A stretch of 64,000 nt of DNA from CAYZXL01 sp964482435 (GTDB lineage Bacteria > Auribacterota > JABMQX01), in contig CAYZXL010000004.1 in assembly GCA_964482435.1 (NCBI GenBank), positions 110,068 through 174,067 on the forward strand, written 5' to 3'. How positions within the stretch are numbered: position 1 is the first letter of the stretch; every line of letters begins with the position of its first letter. Below the pieces are notes generated by a model that saw only the letters and a list, made by a program, of their open reading frames with translations, did not search any database and had not been told where the DNA came from. Shown here piece after piece: positions 17,849 through 26,967 of this stretch. The position numbers were made by a program, and so were the translations under genes.

Positions 17849-19171
17849 CTATTCTGAATCCCGGTCAACAAGCCTGCACATGAGTTGTGCTTCGCACGCC
17901 AGGTTATCCTCAACGAATGCCCTGGCTTTCAGGAGGCAGGTCGTCGAACGAAGTCGCAGAACGTCGGCCTCCAGCCTGAGAGTATCTCCCGGGAACACCG
18001 GCTTCCTGAACTTCACGTTGTTGATGGACATGAAATAGGGGACTTTTCCCAGGTTCTCGCTTTTCGTCAGCATTATCATCCCCGAGACCTGCGCCATTGC
18101 CTCAATTATCAGCACCCCGGGCATAACCGGGTTGCCCGGAAAATGCCCCGCAAAGAAAGGCTCATTTATCGTGACGTTCTTTATTCCCACGACCCGCTTG
18201 TCCGGGATGAACTCCACAATCTTATCCACCAAAAGGAACGGATACCTGTGCGGGAAAATCTTCATTACGTGTCGGATGTCGAGGTCCGCCGTGTCAAAAA
18301 ACTTGCTCGGAGGGGCAGACCTTTTTGCCTGCTCCCTGGCCTTCTGCCGCAATAGTCCCGTCAGCTTGATATTACTGGCGTGCCCTGACTTTATTGCCAC
18401 AACATGCGCCCACAGCGGCTGCCCTAACAGAAACAGGTCGCCCATGAGGTCAAGAATCTTGTGCCGCACAAACTCCTTCTGAAAGCGCAGCCCCTCTTTG
18501 CTCAGGACGACCTCTCCCTTTATGACCACCGCATTGTCGAGGCTTCCTCCCTTGATCAGCCCGTTGACTATCAAATCCTCCACTTCATCATAGGGGCAAA
18601 ACGTCCGCGACGGCGCGATCTCCTTTACGAACGTCTCGTCGCTTATCGGGAGGGACAGGAACTGTGTGTCAATCCCCGGCTCCTCGTAGCAAATTGTGAA
18701 CGAAATCGAAAGCTCATCCGCCGGCAATACTATCAGGTCAACGCCGTTCTCGGAGAAATAGAGTGGCTGCTTCGGCCTGAAGACGTTCTTTGGGGCGTCC
18801 TGGAGTTGAATCCCTGCCGATTGAATCATCTCCACGAATGGCAGAGCGCTTCCGTCCCCCACCGGTGGCTCGTTCGCCTCCACTTCGACCAGGAGGTTGT
18901 CAATTCCCAGTCCCATCAGGGCCGCCAGGACGTGCTCCACCGTGTGAATCTTGACGCTGTTGCGTCCCAGTGTCGTCCCGCGGAGGATGTCGGTAACATT
19001 TTCTATGACCGCCTCTATGGGTGGCTCGTGAGGAAAACTCTTCCCGAGAAATCTGACTCCGTATCCAGCTGGCGCCGGCTTGAAAGTGATGCTCGTCTTA
19101 TTGCCCGTGTGGACGCCTATTCCCGAGCGACTGACTTCTTTCTTGATTGTTCTCTGGCATTCCATACTCAT
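17849..19171 (-). CDS. lpxC-fabZ: Bifunctional LpxC deacetylase / FabZ dehydratase
   Basis: A natural fusion (440 residues). Residues 1-275 are LpxC, the zinc deacetylase for UDP-3-O-acyl-GlcNAc: zinc ligands at H80 (HTVEHVLAAL), H237 and D241 (RHKILDLMGDL), with H264 (KSGHASN) as the likely general acid. Residues 300-440 are FabZ, the 3-hydroxyacyl-ACP dehydratase of fatty-acid synthesis: H308 in FPHRYPFLLVDK and E357 in MPGVLIIEAMAQ. Joining both places the hydroxyacyl-ACP branch point between lipid A and fatty acids in one protein. Such fusions are known in Bacteroidetes, Chlamydiae-relatives and Planctomycetes. GGGAGA precedes the ATG. The gene follows lpxD in the operon. Confidence 0.97.
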   Translation of the reverse strand: MSMECQRTIKKEVSRSGIGVHTGNKTSITFKPAPAGYGVRFLGKSFPHEPPIEAVIENVTDILRGTTLGRNSVKIHTVEHVLAALMGLGIDNLLVEVEANEPPVGDGSALPFVEMIQSAGIQLQDAPKNVFRPKQPLYFSENGVDLIVLPADELSISFTICYEEPGIDTQFLSLPISDETFVKEIAPSRTFCPYDEVEDLIVNGLIKGGSLDNAVVIKGEVVLSKEGLRFQKEFVRHKILDLMGDLFLLGQPLWAHVVAIKSGHASNIKLTGLLRQKAREQAKRSAPPSKFFDTADLDIRHVMKIFPHRYPFLLVDKIVEFIPDKRVVGIKNVTINEPFFAGHFPGNPVMPGVLIIEAMAQVSGMIMLTKSENLGKVPYFMSINNVKFRKPVFPGDTLRLEADVLRLRSTTCLLKARAFVEDNLACEAQLMCRLVDRDSE

Positions 19172-19244
19172 TATTCATCTCCCGCGAGCAAAATCTCTGC
19201 CCCGAGTTCAACATTCGGGTTTTCGATTTCGGCACAAGCGCCGC

Positions 19245-20351
19245 TCAGCATTTGCCTGTTTTGTCGTTCCTCTGGCCGGCGACGCTCTCCGCCGCCTCCC
19301 GGGAACGAGCCCCAGCGATCATCCCCTCCACAGCTTCCAGTTTTGCGAGAAGCTCCTGGACCTTTTTCAGCAAATCGGGAATCTGATAAGTCGCCGCAAT
19401 AGCTTTTCTTTCCTGGTCAATTGGTCGGGCGGGCGTGCCGCTGACGATGGTGCCGGGTGGGACGTTCTTTGTCACACCGGCTTGCGCTGTAACCCTCGCG
19501 TTGTCTCCTATCTTTATGTGGCCCACGAGCCCGGCCTGGCCGGCGAGGATTACGTTGCTACCTATCTCGGTGCTTCCGGAAACGCCGACCTGTGCGATGA
19601 TAATGCAGTCTTCCCCGACTTTCACGTTGTGGGCGATCATCACTAAGTTATCAATCTTGGTTCCGCGCCCTATGATGGTCTTATCGAACCGTGCCCTGTC
19701 TATCGTAACGTTCGCCCCTATTTCCACATCGTCCTCAATGCAGACGGTCCCCGTTTGGGGAATCTTGATATGCTTGCCATCAACTTGGATATATCCAAAG
19801 CCGTCCGCTCCGATAACCGTCCCGCTGTGGATAATCACCCTGTCGCCGATGAGCGTTCCTTCCCGAATGGTCACGTTCGGATAGACCAGGCAATCCCGGC
19901 CTATCTTTGTATCCTTGCCGACGTAAACGAAGGGGCAGAGCCGCGTGTTGTCGCCGATACTGACTTCATCGGCGACGACTACGTAGTCTTCAACGCAGAC
20001 GTCTTTTCCCAGGCGGACATTCTTTCCGATGCTCGCTTTCTCCGAAACACCGTATCCTGCGGGCGGCGGCTGGACGGAAAACAGCGATGTAACCCGCACG
20101 AACGCCATGGACGGACTTTCATGGACAAGAACAGTTCTGCCCTCCGGAATCTCCAGCCCAGGCGGAACAATCACCGCAGAGGCGCGCGTCGTCGGGAGCA
20201 TCCGAACGTATTTCGGGTTTCCGATAAAGGTGATTTGCCCTTCTTCGGCTTCGGTTATCGCCGCCACCGAACGAATTACGCAATCGGGGTCGCCGACAAG
20301 CGTCCCGCCCACCTCATCGCGTATATTTCTCAATGTCTTTTCGACAGCCAA
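19245..20351 (-). CDS. lpxD: UDP-3-O-acylglucosamine N-acyltransferase LpxD
   Basis: Third lipid A step: N-acylates UDP-3-O-acylglucosamine. It has the uridine-binding N-terminal domain (about 20-100, EEGQITFIGNPKYVRML), then hexapeptide left-handed helix repeats and the catalytic His region (DNLVMIAHNVKVGEDCII), then a C-terminal helical tail. At 368 residues it is slightly longer than E. coli (341) because of the tail (AGARSREAAESVAGQ). It lies between ompH and lpxC-fabZ. A 224-base gap without any gene precedes it. Confidence 0.96.
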   Translation of the reverse strand: MAVEKTLRNIRDEVGGTLVGDPDCVIRSVAAITEAEEGQITFIGNPKYVRMLPTTRASAVIVPPGLEIPEGRTVLVHESPSMAFVRVTSLFSVQPPPAGYGVSEKASIGKNVRLGKDVCVEDYVVVADEVSIGDNTRLCPFVYVGKDTKIGRDCLVYPNVTIREGTLIGDRVIIHSGTVIGADGFGYIQVDGKHIKIPQTGTVCIEDDVEIGANVTIDRARFDKTIIGRGTKIDNLVMIAHNVKVGEDCIIIAQVGVSGSTEIGSNVILAGQAGLVGHIKIGDNARVTAQAGVTKNVPPGTIVSGTPARPIDQERKAIAATYQIPDLLKKVQELLAKLEAVEGMIAGARSREAAESVAGQRNDKTGKC

Positions 20352-20575
20352 CTCGTTCTCCTTGTAGCGCCTCCTTATGCCGTCCAGCCGACAGATGAAA
20401 AATAGTATATCACCTCGCCTCCGTTCCGGTCACTGGCTTTCTCTATCTGCCATTTCGCCGCTGTAAACGAACGGATCGGCCATCTCGGCGCCCGCGAGAG
20501 TTGACCGACCCGGATTCTTCCTCCCGATGCGCCCGACTCCGGACACCAACAAAAAGCCCTCGACGCCGCGTCCTA

Positions 20576-21562
20576 TCACTTTTTTCCCGCGGAATCTGAG
20601 CTCGGCGATGGCAGTCCTTCTTCTATTGCCACGCTATGGCCGTCCGGGTGGGTCACGCTTCCCCTTCCGTAAAGGTGAACCAGTCCCATCTCCTCCATCA
20701 GGATAAAGGTCAGCGGGCGATTTTCGTCAAGCCCGTTGAAAACGTAGCCCGAAAGGGGGACTTCTCCTATAAACCGCCACACCGATTTATTCCCCATGGG
20801 CGTGCTGATAACCCCGCCGGCGCCCGGTGCGATGTCCTTTGGAAACTGGGAGATGAATCGAACTCGGTCCTTTTCACCTTTCATTGTTACGCTTCCGGAG
20901 GCGGAGCCCTTCCGCGGCTGTATTTCCTTGATAGTGTTCCGGTTGCGCGCGCCGCCCTTTACAATGTCCGCAATCAACTCATCTTCCGCCGCCACGGACA
21001 CCGGCTCAACTTTCGGGGAAACCTTTTCTTCGGGTTTCGGCTCTTCCGCCGGCGGGAGCGTCTTGATATACTTGTCGTTCATTTTAACCAGAGTCTGGAA
21101 GGTCAGGTCAGCGGAGTCATCCCTGCACATCAGAACCTCGTCAACCAACACCCAGGTGTATCCCTTCTCCTTGGCGACCTCTCTCACAGCTTCCCCGATC
21201 TCCGCCAAAATCTCCTTCTCGAAGACGGACTGCTTCGCTTCAATCTCCTTTCGTATTTCGCTATCGAATCGCAACAGCTCCAACTTCTTCTGCTGAATCC
21301 TCTCATCCTCCCTCTTGGCCTGCTCCGGACCGCTCAGCGCCCTTGCTGTCTCGAGGTCTTCGATGTCCTTTTTGATCTTGTCCCGCTCGGCCTTTTTCTC
21401 CTCGAGCATCTTCTTGACCTGCTCCTCGAAGTCCTTTTTCTTCAGGCTCTCGTCGGATATTTTTTTAAGGCTGACGAAACCTATCTTAATTTCCTGCTCG
21501 GACAATCCTGTCGCGCAAAACAGCATCATGGCTGTAAGGGCCACTATTCTTGTCCATACCAT
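20576..21562 (-). CDS. OmpH/Skp-family periplasmic chaperone with extra C-terminal domain
   Basis: A signal peptide (about 1-22) precedes a Skp-like domain (23-170): VSLKKI at the start, then long charged coiled-coil helices (EEQVKKMLEEKKAERDKIKK, FEKEILAEIGEAVREVAKEKG) and YTWVLVDEVLMC at the end. Skp prevents aggregation of outer-membrane proteins in the periplasm before BamA inserts them. Family members are normally about 160-190 residues; here another 150 residues follow with a proline/glutamate linker (about 175-195) and a beta-rich domain (200-328; SGSVTMKGEKDRVRFIS, SVWRFIGEVPLSGYVFNG, LTFILMEEMGLVHLYGRG) that I do not recognise. It is 41 bases downstream of bamA, as is usual. Confidence 0.9.
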   Translation of the reverse strand: MVWTRIVALTAMMLFCATGLSEQEIKIGFVSLKKISDESLKKKDFEEQVKKMLEEKKAERDKIKKDIEDLETARALSGPEQAKREDERIQQKKLELLRFDSEIRKEIEAKQSVFEKEILAEIGEAVREVAKEKGYTWVLVDEVLMCRDDSADLTFQTLVKMNDKYIKTLPPAEEPKPEEKVSPKVEPVSVAAEDELIADIVKGGARNRNTIKEIQPRKGSASGSVTMKGEKDRVRFISQFPKDIAPGAGGVISTPMGNKSVWRFIGEVPLSGYVFNGLDENRPLTFILMEEMGLVHLYGRGSVTHPDGHSVAIEEGLPSPSSDSAGKK

Positions 21563-21603
21563 GCTTGGAAATCTCCTTTTGTTGTGCGAGCTTCCCGAAA
21601 GGC

Positions 21604-24243
21604 TCAGAAATTGAAACCCATGGAGAAGTGGAATCGCCCGCTTTTACTTGCCCATTCGTCCCTATCAATCGGCCAGCCGTAGTCAAGGTTTATGGGGACC
21701 GGCGCGCCCATGAACGGTATGATTATTCGGATGCCGAGGCCCGCTCCAGCTCTCAGGTCGGAGGGGTCTATCTCGTACGAGTCATACCAGACGTTCCCTG
21801 TGTCGTAGAAGACAGCACCTCTCAGTGGCCCTATTATGGGATAGTCGTACTCCGCTGACAGCAGGAGGGACGACTTCCCGCCGATTGGCTCGCCCAGTTC
21901 ATCCTTGGGCCCGACCTCCCTGTATCGGAAGCCTCTGACCGTCGCAGGCCCGCCCAGGAAATATCGCTCGAAGATGGGGACGTCCTCCGAATCGCCAAAT
22001 TCCTGGGCGAAGCTCACCCTCCCGAGGAGCCGCAGGATGTGCTTGTCTCCGTAAAGGCGTATGTATTGAGTCACTCCGTATTCCTGTTTATAGAACTCCT
22101 CTTGCGAGCCTAAGAAGCTGCCTGCTACAAGCCACGATCCCGAAGCCCTCATTCCTCGAGTCGGCATCAGGTAACTATCCGTCGTGTCCCTGATAGTCTG
22201 GAACTCCAGCGAACTGATTGTTTTTTCGCCCTCTTCCTTCTTTATCGTTTCCGAAGCGTTTTCCGCCACATCCAGGTCCACCCTCTCAAGCTTGTAAATC
22301 ACGCCTGCCCTCGTCGCTGGAGCAACCCTTGTGAACAATTTCAGGTCAAACCCGGTATTTGTCTGCTCGTAAAAATGCCTCCTGCTGAGGTAGCGACTGT
22401 CCATCCGGAAAACGTCAAGCCCGAACGAAAGAGGTCTGTCGAAAAGCCATGGCTCCGTGAAACTGAAAACGACATCCGTTCGTTTTGTCCCCACAAGGGT
22501 CTTCAGTCTGGCCTTCTGCCCTGCTCCACGCAGCAGCGGAGCCCGCCACCTCTTCCAATCGAAATTCGACTGCGTTATCTCGATCGTCCCGAAGACCTCG
22601 TACACGGAGCTTACCCCTCCGCCGAACCACAGCCTCCCTGTGGGCCTCTCCTTCACCTCAATAACAAGGTCTCTGACCCCTTCCACGTCCGTCGGACGAT
22701 CATACGCCACGACTCCCTCCGCAGCCGGGTTCGCCGGGTCGCCGAAGTAATTGAGGTTCTGGAGCCGCCGAACCGACAGGCGGACCCTTCGCATGTCGAA
22801 GGTTTCGCCGGGATTGACCGCTATCTCCCGGCGGATGACCTTGTCTTTCGTAACAAGGTTGCCGGTGATTTCGATTCTGCCGATGCGAACCTGCTGGTTT
22901 TCGGTGACGCTGTAGGCGAGGTCCAGAACGTGGGGTTTGTCGCTGGGCTTTCTCTCGACGTTCACTACGGCGTCTATGTAACCCTTCTCCCCGTATTTGT
23001 CGTAAACCGTCATCCTGTCTCTTTCGAGGGCGAAGGGACTAAAGGGCATACCTTCCTTTAGACTGCATGCGCGCAGTATCTCGTCCGAAGCGAAAACCGT
23101 GTTTCCATCAATGGAAGACTTCCCCGCAAAGTATTGCGGTCCCTCGTACAATCGGATTGTCAGCTCGATTTCTCTTTTCTTGGGCGGAACCTTCCATTCC
23201 CGGCCCAGTCTGGCGATGAGACTTTCCGTCGGGTCGGCGATGGCGACCGTCTTGCCTTCCGGAAACACTGTCAGTTCCACCCCGAGGCGCTCGAAGGTTT
23301 CCTTTTTCGCGCCGCAACCCGGGCACACCCAATCGGCCGGCAGCTCCTCGAATGGCGTCCCCGGCAGAACGTTGTGCTGCGGGTCGCCGTGAGAGGGGCG
23401 GTACATCCCCCCGCAGTTGGCGCATCTTGCCCCTCGCGTCGCCGCATCGAGGTATCCTTTTTGCTGGTAAAGCGCATTTATACGGTCCAGGTCCTCGTCG
23501 AGTTCGTACCGCTTGAGCTTTCCGCTCCCGAAGATCCAGGGTAGAATACTCTTTCTCTTCTTCGTTTTTATCGCCTTGAGAACGGACTTCGTCTCGATGG
23601 CTTTGTTCCCGGCGATATTGACCTTGCGGATAAAAGCTTTAGGCCCTTCTTCTATCTCGACGTCAACTGTGACCTCGTTGGTTTCCTTATCCACTTCCGG
23701 AACGTGCTGCACCGAAGCCGCGAAATATCCCTTTTTCTCGTAATAGTCCCGAACTTCCGTAAGCCCCCGTTCAATCTCTGCAGGATCGTAGATTGAACCC
23801 TCCAGGGGTGCTGCTGCGGGGGCGGTTAGCTCGCCGAGAATGCCCGGTTTTTTTTCTTCCTCTTTCGGCTTCATCCTCTTCTCGAGCCTTTTTACTGAGA
23901 CCGTCTCGTTGCCGCGGAAAGCAACGTCCTTGATGACAGGGTTCTCCTCGAATACATAGACCAGAACAACCCCCTCGGGGGTATCGTCAACCGCTACTGT
24001 CACGTTCCGGAAATCCCCCGTCGCATAGAGGTTCTTGATGTCCTGGTCAACGATCTCCCGCGAGAACTCGTCCCCGGCTTTGCTCCTGATTTTCAGCCGA
24101 ACGAAGTTCTCGCTAGCCTTGCGAAGGCCCTGGAGTTTCACCTCCTTGACAGCCTTCTTTTGTTGTTCCTCCGAGAAAGCCCTCGGCGCAAAAATAAGAA
24201 GAGCACACAACACAACAGCGGCCAAACGCGTGCCAGCAGGCAT
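21604..24243 (-). CDS. bamA: Outer-membrane assembly factor BamA with embedded rubredoxin domain
   Basis: BamA inserts beta-barrel proteins into the outer membrane. ATG at 24243 has AAAGGAGG just before it; a frame seven codons longer starts at an internal ATG without one. The 879 residues comprise a signal peptide (about 1-24), POTRA domains, and a C-terminal 16-strand barrel (about 530-879) with RGFRYREVGP (the VRGF lid-loop motif) and a terminal Phe. POTRA 3 (about 203-375) contains a 45-residue insert, 274-318, with CANCGG ... DWVCPGCG: Cys274, 277, 307, 310. Cys spacing (2, 29, 2 residues between) is that of rubredoxin, and PGTPFEELPADWVCPGCG aligns without gaps. The insert falls after the second helix (QQKGYLDAATRG) and POTRA strand 3 resumes at ERLGVELTVF. 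POTRA 2 also has a charged insert (about 123-150). Confidence 0.96.
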   Translation of the reverse strand: MPAGTRLAAVVLCALLIFAPRAFSEEQQKKAVKEVKLQGLRKASENFVRLKIRSKAGDEFSREIVDQDIKNLYATGDFRNVTVAVDDTPEGVVLVYVFEENPVIKDVAFRGNETVSVKRLEKRMKPKEEEKKPGILGELTAPAAAPLEGSIYDPAEIERGLTEVRDYYEKKGYFAASVQHVPEVDKETNEVTVDVEIEEGPKAFIRKVNIAGNKAIETKSVLKAIKTKKRKSILPWIFGSGKLKRYELDEDLDRINALYQQKGYLDAATRGARCANCGGMYRPSHGDPQHNVLPGTPFEELPADWVCPGCGAKKETFERLGVELTVFPEGKTVAIADPTESLIARLGREWKVPPKKREIELTIRLYEGPQYFAGKSSIDGNTVFASDEILRACSLKEGMPFSPFALERDRMTVYDKYGEKGYIDAVVNVERKPSDKPHVLDLAYSVTENQQVRIGRIEITGNLVTKDKVIRREIAVNPGETFDMRRVRLSVRRLQNLNYFGDPANPAAEGVVAYDRPTDVEGVRDLVIEVKERPTGRLWFGGGVSSVYEVFGTIEITQSNFDWKRWRAPLLRGAGQKARLKTLVGTKRTDVVFSFTEPWLFDRPLSFGLDVFRMDSRYLSRRHFYEQTNTGFDLKLFTRVAPATRAGVIYKLERVDLDVAENASETIKKEEGEKTISSLEFQTIRDTTDSYLMPTRGMRASGSWLVAGSFLGSQEEFYKQEYGVTQYIRLYGDKHILRLLGRVSFAQEFGDSEDVPIFERYFLGGPATVRGFRYREVGPKDELGEPIGGKSSLLLSAEYDYPIIGPLRGAVFYDTGNVWYDSYEIDPSDLRAGAGLGIRIIIPFMGAPVPINLDYGWPIDRDEWASKSGRFHFSMGFNF

Positions 24244-24270
24244 CGGCTCCTCCTTTCGATACACTCGAGT

Positions 24271-25668
24271 CTAACTGCCTATTCCTTCCTGCTCCGAAAC
24301 TCCCTCCTCCTCCTCATCGGCCACGGCTGCTGCTTCTCGGGAGAGAGGCTCAAACCGCGTGAACTCCTTCAGGAAAACCATCTCGACCTCCCCCACGGGG
24401 CCGTTTCTCTGTTTTGCCACAATCAACTCCGCTATCCCGGGTCTCTCGTCCTTTTTGTAGTAATCCGGTCGGACAAGCAGGAGGACGATGTCCGCATCCT
24501 GCTCGATGGCGCCCGACTCCCGGAGGTCGGATAGCTGCGGCCGCTTGTCCGGTCGGCTTTCGACATCCCTATTCAACTGGGAAAGCACTAAGACCGGAAT
24601 GTCAAGCTCCCTTGCGAGGGCTTTTAGCGAGCGTGACATTTCGGAAATCTCCTGCTGCCGGTTCTCGTACCTTCTTGTCGCGCCCGCCATAAGCTGAAGA
24701 TAATCCAATATAACCAGCCGGACGTCGTGCGACGATTTCAGCCGTCGAGCAATTGCTCGAACCTGTAGGACGCTCAGGGCGGGGCTGTCATTGACGAAGA
24801 TGGGCGCCTCGCTCAATTCCCCCGCGGCACGGATTATGTCCGGCCACTCGCTCCTTTTGATGAGTCCTTTGCGTGCCCTTTGACTGTCAATGCCGGCTCT
24901 CGAGCAGAGCATTCGCTGCGTCAATTGGTCCACCGACGTCTCCAGGCTGAAAATCGCCACGGGCATCTTCTTCTCAAGCCCGATATGTTCGGCGATGTTG
25001 AGAGCGAGGGCTGTTTTCCCCATCGAAGGACGCGACGCGAGCACAATGAGGTCGGAATTCTGAAAGCCAGAAGTCAGCTCGTCCAGTTCCGGAAAGCCCG
25101 TCGGCACGCCCGTCACATAGTGCCTGTCCTCGGACAATTTCTCGATCTTCTTGACCACTTCCCCGATGGGGTTACGAATCAGAGTGAAGCTGTCCCTGAC
25201 ACGCTTTTGTGCTATGTCGAAGATGCTTGTTTCCGCGGCGTCCAGCAACTCGTCAACTTCTCCTCCCTCGTCGAAGCATCTCTTGATGACATCCGTCGCC
25301 GCCACGATGAGATTCCGGAGAATTGCTTTATCTGAGACGACTTTGAAATGGGCGTCCGCGTGGGCAACGGTTGGGACCGAGTCGGCGAGCTTCGTGAGGT
25401 AAACCGACCCTCCGATGGTGTCGAGTTTCCCCATGGTGTCCAGTCTATCGGCGACGGTAACCACGTCAACAACCTTCCCGCCTTTGTACATCTCGAGCAT
25501 AACCAAGAAAATGGCCCGGTGGGCAGGCTCGTAGAAGCTGTCTTCGGTGAGCTTTTCCGCTGCCAGGTCCATTGCTTCCCAACTGAGGAGCATGCACCCT
25601 AACGCGCTCATCTCCGCTTCGATGTTTCGAGGAGGAACGCGCTCCGCAACTTGTTCCTGAACAGCCAT
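24271..25668 (-). CDS. dnaB: Replicative DNA helicase DnaB
   Basis: The hexameric helicase that unwinds DNA at the replication fork. 465 residues: an N-terminal primase-binding domain (PRNIEAEMSALGCMLLS at 14-30), a linker, and a RecA-like core with Walker A (ASRPSMGKTALALNIAEH, near 217-225), MPVAIFSLETS, Walker B (LVILDYLQLM) and C-terminal RESGAIEQDADIVLLL and QRNGPVG motifs. No intein. The C-terminus is glutamate-rich (DEEEEGVSEQEG). It lies 83 bases after rplI and just before bamA, joining replication and envelope genes. Confidence 0.98.
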   Translation of the reverse strand: MAVQEQVAERVPPRNIEAEMSALGCMLLSWEAMDLAAEKLTEDSFYEPAHRAIFLVMLEMYKGGKVVDVVTVADRLDTMGKLDTIGGSVYLTKLADSVPTVAHADAHFKVVSDKAILRNLIVAATDVIKRCFDEGGEVDELLDAAETSIFDIAQKRVRDSFTLIRNPIGEVVKKIEKLSEDRHYVTGVPTGFPELDELTSGFQNSDLIVLASRPSMGKTALALNIAEHIGLEKKMPVAIFSLETSVDQLTQRMLCSRAGIDSQRARKGLIKRSEWPDIIRAAGELSEAPIFVNDSPALSVLQVRAIARRLKSSHDVRLVILDYLQLMAGATRRYENRQQEISEMSRSLKALARELDIPVLVLSQLNRDVESRPDKRPQLSDLRESGAIEQDADIVLLLVRPDYYKKDERPGIAELIVAKQRNGPVGEVEMVFLKEFTRFEPLSREAAAVADEEEEGVSEQEGIGS

Positions 25669-25751
25669 TGTTCTCGCACCCCCTTACTTCCGAAGGGAAG
25701 CGGCCGCCGAGGGCTTCTGAGCACCCTCTTTCCATCGGCGTCCGCCCGAAC

Positions 25752-26195
25752 TCATTCTTTGATGACCCAGAGCTTCAGAGTGGCTTCGATCTCCGGGTGC
25801 AACCTGACGTTTACGGGGTAAATTCCGAGGTTTTTTATGGGCGTCTCCAGGATGATTTTCTTTTTGTCTATGTCCAGGCCTTCTTTCCTCAGCGCCTCGG
25901 CAATATCCGTCGCCGTAACCGACCCGAAGAGCTTCTCGTCCTCTCCGACTTTCGCAGAAATCGTGCAGGAAGCGTTTGCGATTTTTTCTGCGAGCTGCCG
26001 GCATTCGTCCAGCTCCGCCTGTGCCCGCTGAATCCTCCTTCTCTGGAGACTCCTCTGAATATCGTGCGCGCCCTTCGTCGCCAGGACGGCCATTTTCTTC
26101 GGAATCAGGTAATTCCTCGCAAAGCCGTCGGCGACCGACACGATCTCCCCCTCTTTTCCGACCTTCTCCACGTCCTTTAGCAGCAAAATGTTCAT
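25752..26195 (-). CDS. rplI: 50S ribosomal protein L9
   Basis: 147 residues with the N-terminal MNILLLKDVEKVGKEGEIV signature, the central long helix (QRRRIQRAQAELDECRQLAEKI) and the C-terminal domain (LFGSVTATDIAEAL). L9 binds 23S rRNA near the L1 stalk. It follows rpsR by 37 bases in the usual rpsF-ssb-rpsR-rplI order. Confidence 0.98.
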   Translation of the reverse strand: MNILLLKDVEKVGKEGEIVSVADGFARNYLIPKKMAVLATKGAHDIQRSLQRRRIQRAQAELDECRQLAEKIANASCTISAKVGEDEKLFGSVTATDIAEALRKEGLDIDKKKIILETPIKNLGIYPVNVRLHPEIEATLKLWVIKE

Positions 26196-26232
26196 TTCGT
26201 CCTATCCGTCTCGAAAGGCCACGTTTCGGCTC

Positions 26233-26502
26233 TTACTCCACTACGTATGGCAGGAGCGCCATGTATCTGGCTCTCTTGATGGCCATGGCGAGCTGTCTTT
26301 GGTGTTTCGCGCAGATGGCCGAAGTTCTCCTCGGGAAAATCTTCCCGCGGTCGCTCAGGAACTTTCGCAGGACTCCGACGTCCTTGTAGTCAATTTTCTC
26401 GACTTTTTCAAAACAGAAGCGACAGGCCTTTTTTCTTCGACCCGTCAGCCACTTCGGCTTTTTCTTTGCTTTTTTTAGGTCGGTTTTTCTTCTGAACATC
26501 AT
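26233..26502 (-). CDS. rpsR: 30S ribosomal protein S18
   Basis: 89 residues. Conserved KKACRFC and IDYKDVGVLRKFLSDRGKIFPRRTSAICAKHQRQLAMAIKRARYMALLP. Three cysteines plus a histidine (CRFC, CAKH) retain the zinc-binding type. ATG ATG tandem start; GAGGTGA precedes it. S18 pairs with S6 on the platform and is the canonical RimI substrate; rimI is in the same transcript. Confidence 0.98.
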   Translation of the reverse strand: MMFRRKTDLKKAKKKPKWLTGRRKKACRFCFEKVEKIDYKDVGVLRKFLSDRGKIFPRRTSAICAKHQRQLAMAIKRARYMALLPYVVE

Positions 26503-26535
26503 CTATCTCACCTCTCATGCTATTTGACAATCTTC

Positions 26536-26964
26536 TCAAAACGGGATGTCTTCCATTCCTTCCGGCGGTCCACTTTCGGCTTCCGGTGCCGGCCCCGCCT
26601 CGTGCTCTTCCGGGGGAGCCGCCTTCGGCTCCCTCTGCTTCGAGTCGAGGGCCTGGATCCTCTCAGCAACAACGCGGTGCTTGGACCGCTTTTCGCCCTG
26701 GGGGCTTTCCCAGCTTTCCAGTCGCAGCCTTCCTTCGACGAAAACCAGCGAACCTTTCGTCAGGTACTTGTCGCAGAATTCCGCCTGTTTTCCCCACACC
26801 ACCACGTCCACGAAACAAGTGTCGGTTTTCTTCTCGCCGCCCCGGTCAACGTATTGCCTGTTGACGGCGATGCCGAAGCCCGCGACGGCGGCTCCGTTGG
26901 GTATGTAGCGCAGCTCCGGATCCCTGGTCAAGTTCCCGATCAGCAGTACCTTATTCAGTGCCAT
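26536..26964 (-). CDS. ssb: Single-stranded DNA-binding protein
   Basis: 142 residues: OB fold with MALNKVLLIGNLTRDPELRY, GIAVNRQYVD, FVDVVVWGKQAEFCDKYLTKGSLVFVEGRL; a Gly/Pro/Glu-rich tail; and the acidic C-terminal tip DIPF, which docks replication and repair proteins. AAAGGAG precedes the ATG. It is three bases after rpsF. Confidence 0.98.
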   Translation of the reverse strand: MALNKVLLIGNLTRDPELRYIPNGAAVAGFGIAVNRQYVDRGGEKKTDTCFVDVVVWGKQAEFCDKYLTKGSLVFVEGRLRLESWESPQGEKRSKHRVVAERIQALDSKQREPKAAPPEEHEAGPAPEAESGPPEGMEDIPF

Positions 26965-26967
26965 TGG

